From positions 62,001-126,000 of the forward strand of contig JAKOXH010000053.1 of NCBI GenBank assembly GCA_029781135.1: a DNA stretch of 64,000 bases, in the 5' to 3' direction. This document shows, in pieces, positions 59,901 to 64,000 of this stretch. The position numbers and the translations under genes were made by a program. The notes under the pieces are model-generated. The model did not search any database. It saw only the letters and a program-made list of their open reading frames with translations, and had not been told where the DNA came from. The stretch is from Planctomycetota bacterium (lineage in GTDB: Bacteria > Planctomycetota > Planctomycetia > Pirellulales > Lacipirellulaceae). How positions within the stretch are numbered: the first letter of the stretch is position 1; each line of letters begins with the position of its first letter.

Positions 59901-60493
59901 GCATACTTCTGGGCACGCTCGGGCAAAGGTTCCGCCGGGTGCGGTGCTGCAATCTCTTCATGCATTGATGCCAATGCATCAGCCGACGCGGACACGCTCG
60001 GCGGTGCCGCCGATGTGACTGCTTCCGGTGCGGAGACGTCTTTGGTCAGCGTCGTACTCGCAACTGCCGGTGCTTCGGCCGAAGGGGCTGAGGCGGCGGA
60101 AATGACAAGTTTTGCGAGTAACCGACGTTCTTGGTCGTCGATGATGGCGTTGAGATGGTCGCGGGCTTCGGCGTCGAGCGCGCCTTGTTGTCCGAATATT
60201 TCTAGCTGCCGTCGAATAGCGCGTAATGCGGCCATGCCATCGGCCGGCGACTCGCTAACGCGCGGCCAGTTGCAAACAGCGCATGCCGTTTCTCCTTGAG
60301 CTAACGGAGTACGACATCGAGGACACTCACGGGGAGCATGATCGAGACCACTGTACGAAGAGCGCGCGGACATCGGTGGCCGGCGCGGCCCGCCGAACAT
60401 GAGGGCGAGCAGCATCCAGATGCCATGGCCAACGACCGTCACAATGGCCAGGACGATAAACAGCACCACAAGAAAGATGATGAGTTCGTCCAC
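53909..60493 (-). CDS. Giant polytopic membrane protein (DUF2339-like)
   Basis: 2194 residues from GTG 60493. An N-terminal membrane helix (FLVVLFIVLAIVTVVGHGIW) is followed by a zinc ribbon CPRCRTPLAQGETACAVC (57-74) and a coiled segment. From about residue 230 to the end are dozens of hydrophobic segments, I estimate 50 or more, with no large soluble domain and no transporter signature. The many Trp/Leu/Ala/Val helices and short loops resemble DUF2339-type proteins of unknown function. In-frame repeats are read in loops at about residues 411-424 (PLPLPLGEGRGEGE), 1265-1279 (RVGESLRDSQRS) and 1684-1700 (ASRRDATTGGRLSETA). No operon partner on the strand. Confidence 0.8.
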   Translation of the reverse strand: MDELIIFLVVLFIVLAIVTVVGHGIWMLLALMFGGPRRPPMSARSSYSGLDHAPRECPRCRTPLAQGETACAVCNWPRVSESPADGMAALRAIRRQLEIFGQQGALDAEARDHLNAIIDDQERRLLAKLVISAASAPSAEAPAVASTTLTKDVSAPEAVTSAAPPSVSASADALASMHEEIAAPHPAEPLPERAQKYAASRAAAMASARSEELAAPPTPRREPLARLFAAFMEEKNIRWGELVGGLLIVGCSIALVISFWSQIAAQPLLKFVLFNGVTAALFGVGIYTDRRWKIHTTSHGLLAIATLLVPLNFLAIAAFTQASPPTDVLSLAGEGLSLAVFALLTYFAGRILVPDEPALLATGVLVPCLMQLLVRRFAGPTTPLFHLYALAAVPVAAYLLTTGIVTRKRWLPLPLPLGEGRGEGEPPTAVSAQSASLPETEANRILLFLGLASAAALIPLALLLHNVPPILQTLHWLAPLAALCGLPSLLTGLLFWRRLTNRAHANLQTAGIAVGVLGALMMIGAVAAAWPTPAVLLPTALAAAVVMLLVALIFDIPAAHVPAGIALTAAWLIAFYVYQDSTGWMLDDSVTLRNTLLSATTGHVLVPLVAVFGGLTAGLHRAGKREASRMYALVTAAVTIASLALVFWFGFARYEDPTNATWTIAFYAVAAFAAALATRRIDVTYIAAALLLAALGQGIVYRYNPTWQLALPWIIALLTHATLVAVVCAVLQVLAMSVAKAYTFTAAQRVEVLRALANSALVTSLAAAVWLIAACQTLPAAAMSVRLVWLGVIWLILAVLRESPVLTTASQVGFVLAIVTGITAAVSSRPWFVEARHPWLDPWFLEAQGIGLAAYCLVRSAIHWLIGRELHDDSEDVIATRPPRWIATAAKLVHPPWPAVDRIVSLIVAALMVMVAIYAVLPGAAQELSPTEVVGQRVVSPISQFEVAGIAHARAADRGAWLLLLAAAVALAARIAYRIPNWRRNGLVALAMVICLLVAARFESQVAVASALRWFAAALLAGAGAVAWFLDRKTTSTSVIVGDAEAASSPSSTMRFAWATPTTLRDSLVAFNALIYLAIAAYVGQAALMRANSLGTAVPSSLWISTTYWLTCAGIVAALMFVSAAGKGRDFNQFADLAPMGRAARQLRSITLLSAIAPLAIVLMFTVAKVLSAQPLVGPEPTSWFRRMGFEALYGLPLVLIALTLIYYAIRDRASPFAFAAGLLFNVVATFVFLLWLARQQGTLDATSWIRAAQINAVVAGVVALVWRVGESLRDSQRSPRAVESGTTKVASDRSLTQLPLLLITQIVFTAILCGSFLIPCVARVATQWSPLHSVPSWVAVGGSPLGWCALILAIVAAFSLAWRSRVSQLFVATIVAASIGMVALTTLHQGRPAAAAYHVLLIGFAIAAWLVPSATSSMNRLLAGSAITPVKYAWSAMPLRAFDLATAWLALWEYTSVASWWIVIALVAVGARNILIAWREGRRGSMWFAAALLLIATSAWWLDLLKKGSSMRGPGDFFDFLWVNVLAAAALAVISVWIERRHSLMDSGSVAARWRGGVAFHRFAAWAIVAVLMFTTGAGLIADFSNDSFPINPWMTWGAWAAAAIVAIACLWDSTIRWPVPCLYCVGLVAVGMYLDGLNLRTPLFQWALANALVSYSLATSALWSVRNRLRGTLASLGVPVSVSFASRRDATTGGRLSETATVDAERPATTFAGEGHSWLVTINILIGLFVLLLVTWIEQIMPNAAHRMVAAYGIGAQAFAIALLARGAVRTSLQYLSLVWGVLFAVAFGWAWVPPDFAAPWLHRLVVTAAALAAVLVLYAFGLVKFLKRENEWTRAAAKLVPSLAVMAVVLVLAVLGIEVRGYARDGSVPIATPALITIIVALTGMMIAALIAALVPGRDPLGLSERGRTLYVYLAEVLGALLFVHIRVTMPWLFTGWFLRFWPLVVMALAFVGVGFGELFKRRKQLVLSEPLENTGAILPLLPALGFWVRSNEVDYSLLLLSIGVLYAGLSVLRRSFGYGVLAALAANGSLWYFLHRHDGLDITEHPQLWLIPPALCALAAGYINRERLTAQQSSTLRYAAAIVIYVSSTADIFINGVAEAPWLPGVLAGISILGVLLGILLRVRAFLYLGTAFLAVAIMTIIWHAAEGHTWVWWIAGIVTGVLIIALFGIFEKRRDDVLRVVEDLKLWQA
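55390..55443. repeat. GAGTCTCTCC/GTCTCGCCGAGAC palindrome inside the giant gene
   Basis: CCGTCTCGGAGAGACGGCCC and GTCGCGTCTCGCCGAGACGC, in frame on the minus strand as SRRDATTGGRLSETAT. Same family as ruvC's insert. Confidence 0.75.
56655..56697. repeat. GAGTCTCGAAGAGACTCGCCCAC palindrome inside the giant gene
   Basis: GTTGCGAGTCTCGAAGAGAC then TCGCCCACACG, in frame on the minus strand as RVGESLRDSQRS; nearly the same peptide (RVGESLRDS) as in RuvC. Confidence 0.8.
59222..59262. repeat. CCCTCTCCC/GGGAGAGGG palindrome inside the giant gene
   Basis: GCCCTCACCCCGACCCTCTC followed by CCAAAGGGAGAGGGAGAGG; on the minus strand it reads PLPLPLGEGRGEGE in frame. Same family as 1787, 2244, 3197 and 5811. 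Confidence 0.85.
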
Positions 60494-61325
60494 CCGATGG
60501 CCCTTTGGGTGCGCAGATGTGGGAGAAGTGCTGCGCCTGCTATCATAGCTCTTGACGCGTCAAGCTGCTACGGGCAGCGGCGGCAGGCCCGCGCGCATGC
60601 GACCAAAATTGACCCACAAATTTGCCCGTAGCTTCTCCCGGCCCTTTCAACCTACGTCTTTAGTGAATCGCGGCGTCGCGCGTGCGTGGGCTGAAGCTCT
60701 GTGAGGCGAGCGAGGATGATTCCTCCGAGGCAATTCAGCATTCCCTGTGAGAACTACTCACGGTCGGCCGCAAGATCGGAAATGGCGCGCATGCGCATGC
60801 CAAAGACGGCCATTGTGGTCGCCGTGGAAGGGCGGTTAACCACGTGCCACCATATTCTCGAGTGGCAACTGCGTGCGACATCCAACGCGCGGTTGATGTG
60901 TAACCCCGTATCGCCGTTTTCAGTCGCAAAATGTGATTGGATCATGCTTTATGCGCTTTTGAAGGTGTCCGTAGTATAGAGAGACTGCGTTCACCGCATT
61001 TCTCCGAATCAATTGCGAATGGGGCAGACGGCACGGTTCGCCGGCCGCTATGGGACGTGCGGTAATGCGCGCCTGGAGTGTACACAGCGCCTACGCCTGA
61101 CACACTATATTGGGGGGTTACGCTCCAGTCTTCCACATCTTCCGTTGTACTAGTTGCATAAATGAACGGTTCCGTTAATACTCAGAATTAAATGGCAAAA
61201 AAGATTGACGACGTCGTGCGGGGTCGTCGCTATCCGGCAACGAGCCGCGGCGGTCGTAGTGACAATAGCATCCTGGCGACATGAATTATGGGCTATTTCC
61301 ATTACCTACTTTGAGGAGGTGTCTC
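60494..61325. other. Gap upstream of the PEP-CTERM gene at 61326
   Basis: 832 nt with no convincing gene, bracket element or dispersed palindrome. Short plus-strand frames (for example 60701-60979) are not protein-like. It should hold the promoters of the giant gene and of the 61326 gene; TTGACG at 61205 has no properly spaced -10. Confidence 0.5.
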
Positions 61326-62027
61326 ATGAGGCAGATTCTGGCAGTGGCTTTCGTTAGCGGCGCGCTGTTGTGCGCCAACACAGCCGCACTGGGCACGACG
61401 ATCACGGTCGATCCCAGCGCGGCATGGATTGGATACATGAACGTATTCGAAACGCCGCAACACGGTGGCGGATATGTTTTCGGTAGCTCATGGGGTCCGG
61501 CCGATTTGGTGGCCACGTTTTCAGGCCCCGTTCTAACGCTCGCGCCGAACACGATCGGTGATCCAAACCCGTTCTGGTACACGCCATCGGGTGGCCCGGG
61601 CGCCGTCGGTAACAAAACCATGGATGCCAATATGTACGTCGAACCAGCAGGTTCGTTACCTGGCCAAACCGTGACCTTCACTGGCGATGTTCTGGCCAAT
61701 ACATTGGTCGGGAGCGTAAACCAGCTAGGCAATGGCTGGACTTCCGTCGCCTTCATCAAGGATTTCGCGCCCGACTATTCGTCGTCCGTTCAGGTGACGG
61801 CCCCACTAACGCCGGGCGTCTTCAGCATTAGCCTGGCCACCGTGAACGACCCGGCACGCCACGTGCAGTATGGTTTCGAGACCATCGGTCCCAATGTGTG
61901 GATCACCGATGTCGGGCCGTTTGGCAATATCCAGATCACCGCCATTCCCGAACCGACCAGCGTCGCGCTGTTTGGCCTGAGTCTTTTCGGCGGCCTGACG
62001 GCGGTGCGCCGCCGGGCATTGCTGTGA
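61326..62027 (+). CDS. Secreted PEP-CTERM protein of unknown function
   Basis: 233 residues from ATG 61326 (strong GAGGAGGTGT upstream). Signal peptide to about residue 23 (ANTAALG). The mature part is a beta-rich domain (WIGYMNVFETPQHGGGYVFG, YVEPAGSLPGQTVTFTGDVL) of a type I have seen in planctomycete PEP-CTERM proteins; no catalytic residues are evident. IPEPTSVALFGLSLFGGLTA then RRRALL is the PEP-CTERM signal. No dockerin-like cassette. Exported and presumably sorted to the surface. Confidence 0.78.
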   Translation: MRQILAVAFVSGALLCANTAALGTTITVDPSAAWIGYMNVFETPQHGGGYVFGSSWGPADLVATFSGPVLTLAPNTIGDPNPFWYTPSGGPGAVGNKTMDANMYVEPAGSLPGQTVTFTGDVLANTLVGSVNQLGNGWTSVAFIKDFAPDYSSSVQVTAPLTPGVFSISLATVNDPARHVQYGFETIGPNVWITDVGPFGNIQITAIPEPTSVALFGLSLFGGLTAVRRRALL

Positions 62028-62196
62028 TTCGTGTTGCCCTGACGGCCGTTAGCTCCATCGTGTAGTCGCTGTCGGCTAGCGCAGTTGCCTGCTGCGCTGG
62101 CCGTCAACGCGCTCGGATCCCTCAGGCGGTAGACGCCTGGGTGGTTCCGTGCGCTCGTTTGTATTCTTCGGATTTAGAGAGGGCGGAATCAGAGCT

Positions 62197-63906
62197 ATGA
62201 AGAAGTGCATATTTTCGTGGGGTTGTGCGGGGTTGATGATTCTTTCCACGGGCTTCCTGCTCGCTCCGCGTGCTGCCGGCCAGACGCTGTTGGTCGACGA
62301 GTTCGACGGCACACACGGTGATGCGAGTTTTCATCCGGGCGGCATCGTGGATGTCACGTCGTATCGTGTTCCGTTCGGTGGAACAACCGGCGATGATTTC
62401 GTTGGCCGCACGAACTTCCGCTTCACGTTGCCGCAAGACGGAGTGACGACGGCGGCTTCCGGCAGCACCGATGGTAAAGTCGCCGTGCTGGCGCTCGATA
62501 CGTACAATCCCGACGCGGCCGGCAGCTCGTTCCTGGGTTCCGATGTGATTACGAAGCGGAATTTCGGCGTGGGCGGCGGGCTGCGCATGACGACGCGGAT
62601 GCGCGTGGTCGGCCCGATCCCGGGTGGCATGGTGGCGGCGCCGTTTTTGTATGATGTCACGCGCGAATCGCCGCCCGGCACGTTGGTGCGCGACGAAATC
62701 GATCATGAGATTCTCACGAATAACGCGCAGTCGGCCGGCCCGGATAACACGCTGACCAACGTCTGGAACGATGGCGACTTCGCCAGCGCTGGCTCGCCCG
62801 TTGTGATCAGTAACCCGGCTGGTTTCGACGTCACGCAGTTCCACAACTACCAGACCGATTGGACGCCCACGAGCGTGAAGTATTATATCGACGGCGCGCT
62901 GGTGCGGACCGAAACCTCGGTCGTCCCCGACGATCCGATGCGCGCCCATTTCAATTTTTGGGCGCCGGATAGCACGTTTGCGGCGGCCTATAATCCGGCG
63001 TTGAATCCGACGGCTACGGGACCGGGAACCACCTACAAGGTCGAAATCGATCGCGTGCAGGTCGATCGCTTCAACACAAGCGTTAGCGCCAATTTGCTGG
63101 CTGACCCCAGTTTCGAAGATGGGACGGCACCCGCCGCCAATGGCACCGGCGGCTGGACGCGATTCAATAACACGTTTCTGGAATTAGGCCCAGTGGTTGC
63201 GCAAGATGGTTTGGTTTCTCTAAAAACATTCGGACCGTTTCATGGCGGCGCGGATGCTTCAGGCGCGTTTCAAAATGTGCCGGCTTCGCCCGGCCAGCAG
63301 TTCGAAGGATCGGTCTGGGCGTATGCGCCGAGCGGCGATTCGATACTCGGCAACTTGAACTACACGAACGTTACGCTCTCGTTTGTCAACGCGGCCGGGA
63401 ATGTCATCGGTTCGGTCAATTACAGTCCTGGCACGAATGAGAAGAACACGCCGATTTTTGATGGTCGCGACCCGAACATGCCGCAGGACAATTGGATTCA
63501 ATACACGGTGAATGCCGTCGCGCCGGCTGGCACGGCGTTTGTTCGCGAGAGCTTGTTCTTCATTCAACTTACGCCGAACCAAGGTGGCGCGGTGTGGTTC
63601 GACAACGCCTCGCTGGTGCGCCTGACTGCGGACGTGGTTGCCCTACTCGGCGATTACAACAACAACGGCGTTGTGGATACGGCCGACTACGTGATTTGGC
63701 GAAATAGCATCGGCCAAGCCACCTTGCCCAACCGGGGGACAGGCATTACGGGACCGGTCGGCCAAGCCGACTACAATTACTGGCGTACGCACTTTGGCCA
63801 AACGGCGGGCAGTGGCGCGATGGCCGGGGCAACGGTTCCTGAGCCGGCGACGTTGGCCATCTCACTGATTGCGATGATCGTGTGTGGGTTGTGCCGGCGA
63901 CGTTAG
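62197..63906 (+). CDS. Secreted GH16-like glycosidase/lectin-fold protein with dockerin-like cassette and PEP-CTERM
   Basis: 569 residues from ATG 62197. Signal peptide to about residue 28 (RAAGQ). DEIDHEIL near residue 167 matches the ExDxxE-type catalytic loop of GH16 (E-I-D-x-E), with LLVDEFDG at the N terminus and DWTPTSVKYYIDGALVRTE, all GH16 hallmarks. A second carbohydrate-binding-like beta domain follows (residues 310-480: NLLADPSFEDGTAPA). Then GDYNNNGVVDTADYVIWRNS and DYNYWRTHFGQT (dockerin-like) and VPEPATLAISLIAMI with CRRR. Probably a surface polysaccharide hydrolase. Confidence 0.85.
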   Translation: MKKCIFSWGCAGLMILSTGFLLAPRAAGQTLLVDEFDGTHGDASFHPGGIVDVTSYRVPFGGTTGDDFVGRTNFRFTLPQDGVTTAASGSTDGKVAVLALDTYNPDAAGSSFLGSDVITKRNFGVGGGLRMTTRMRVVGPIPGGMVAAPFLYDVTRESPPGTLVRDEIDHEILTNNAQSAGPDNTLTNVWNDGDFASAGSPVVISNPAGFDVTQFHNYQTDWTPTSVKYYIDGALVRTETSVVPDDPMRAHFNFWAPDSTFAAAYNPALNPTATGPGTTYKVEIDRVQVDRFNTSVSANLLADPSFEDGTAPAANGTGGWTRFNNTFLELGPVVAQDGLVSLKTFGPFHGGADASGAFQNVPASPGQQFEGSVWAYAPSGDSILGNLNYTNVTLSFVNAAGNVIGSVNYSPGTNEKNTPIFDGRDPNMPQDNWIQYTVNAVAPAGTAFVRESLFFIQLTPNQGGAVWFDNASLVRLTADVVALLGDYNNNGVVDTADYVIWRNSIGQATLPNRGTGITGPVGQADYNYWRTHFGQTAGSGAMAGATVPEPATLAISLIAMIVCGLCRRR

Positions 63907-64000
63907 GTAAATTAGATCTCACGGCAGCAGCCTTCACACGCGTTGGGTGTTTCGACGCACAATCACGTTTTGCGCTGTGGTTATCCGTCGTCGCGTTCTG

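Noticed and set aside
60701..60979. 92-residue plus-strand frame upstream of the PEP-CTERM gene
   Set aside because: No ribosome site, no protein-like pattern, and codon use unlike its neighbours.

Overview
The window looks like a chromosomal segment of a planctomycete, probably of the Pirellulales. The evidence is three DUF1559 proteins (prepilin-like leader plus a C-terminal H-X9-DG motif), eight secreted proteins ending in PEP-CTERM sorting signals, seven proteins with dockerin-like EF-hand cassettes of the type GDYNxNGVVDAADYVLWR, an lpxB gene (Gram-negative envelope), a lysine-rich H1-like peptide and very large membrane proteins. No rRNA, tRNA, CRISPR array, transposase or prophage was seen. 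All assignments come from reading the sequence; no database search was run.

Layout. 1-10 kb: Tat-type alpha/beta hydrolase, ruvX, an SDR epimerase, an MBL-fold hydrolase, a small exported protein, an M20 peptidase, a degenerate NtrC-like regulator with a coupled partner, and an Mrp/ApbC P-loop ATPase. 10-16 kb (minus strand): a 36-residue Lys/Ala peptide, an SGNH hydrolase, a site-2 protease, lpxB, a CYTH protein and a UDP-sugar pyrophosphorylase. 16.5-21.3 kb: metK, a membrane protein, ispF and cysS. 21.4-25.4 kb: a 1347-residue beta-helix PEP-CTERM protein. 25.5-32.2 kb: a RelE-type toxin-antitoxin pair, ruvC, ruvA, two paralogous alpha/beta hydrolases, ruvB, and a MazF-type toxin-antitoxin pair. 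32.4-42.1 kb: lipoproteins, the three DUF1559 genes and two LamG-like PEP-CTERM paralogs. 42.5-43.2 kb: a divergent pair of small genes whose start codons overlap. 43.6-47.8 kb: rpmF-fabD-fabG-acpP-fabF. 48-54 kb: secreted matrixin protease, two GH25 lysozymes and a phosphodiesterase, all dockerin-tagged. 53.9-60.5 kb: a 2194-residue polytopic membrane protein on the minus strand. 61-64 kb: two more PEP-CTERM proteins, one GH16-like.

The most unusual feature is the repeat content of the gaps. (1) Bracket elements: a left arm made of a short word (about 5-9 nt) repeated imperfectly, a short unique centre, and a right arm that is the reverse complement of the left. The word differs at every site (CGCAGATGA, GGGAATT, GGGGCT, GGAGACAA, CACAGAGA, GGAGCAGG and others), but the architecture and position are constant: they fill gaps between co-directional genes and often stop at the next start codon. 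They occupy three consecutive gaps in the rpmF-fab operon and gaps before ruvX, ruvA and the site-2 protease gene. Two sites are concentric double brackets with two different words. (2) At least a dozen families of conventional palindromic dispersed repeats, several of which lie in frame inside conserved genes (ruvC, cysS, the M20 peptidase, the SDR epimerase, the giant membrane protein) or extend protein ends. No REP-type transposase is present in the window, so the mobilising or generating machinery, if any, is elsewhere.
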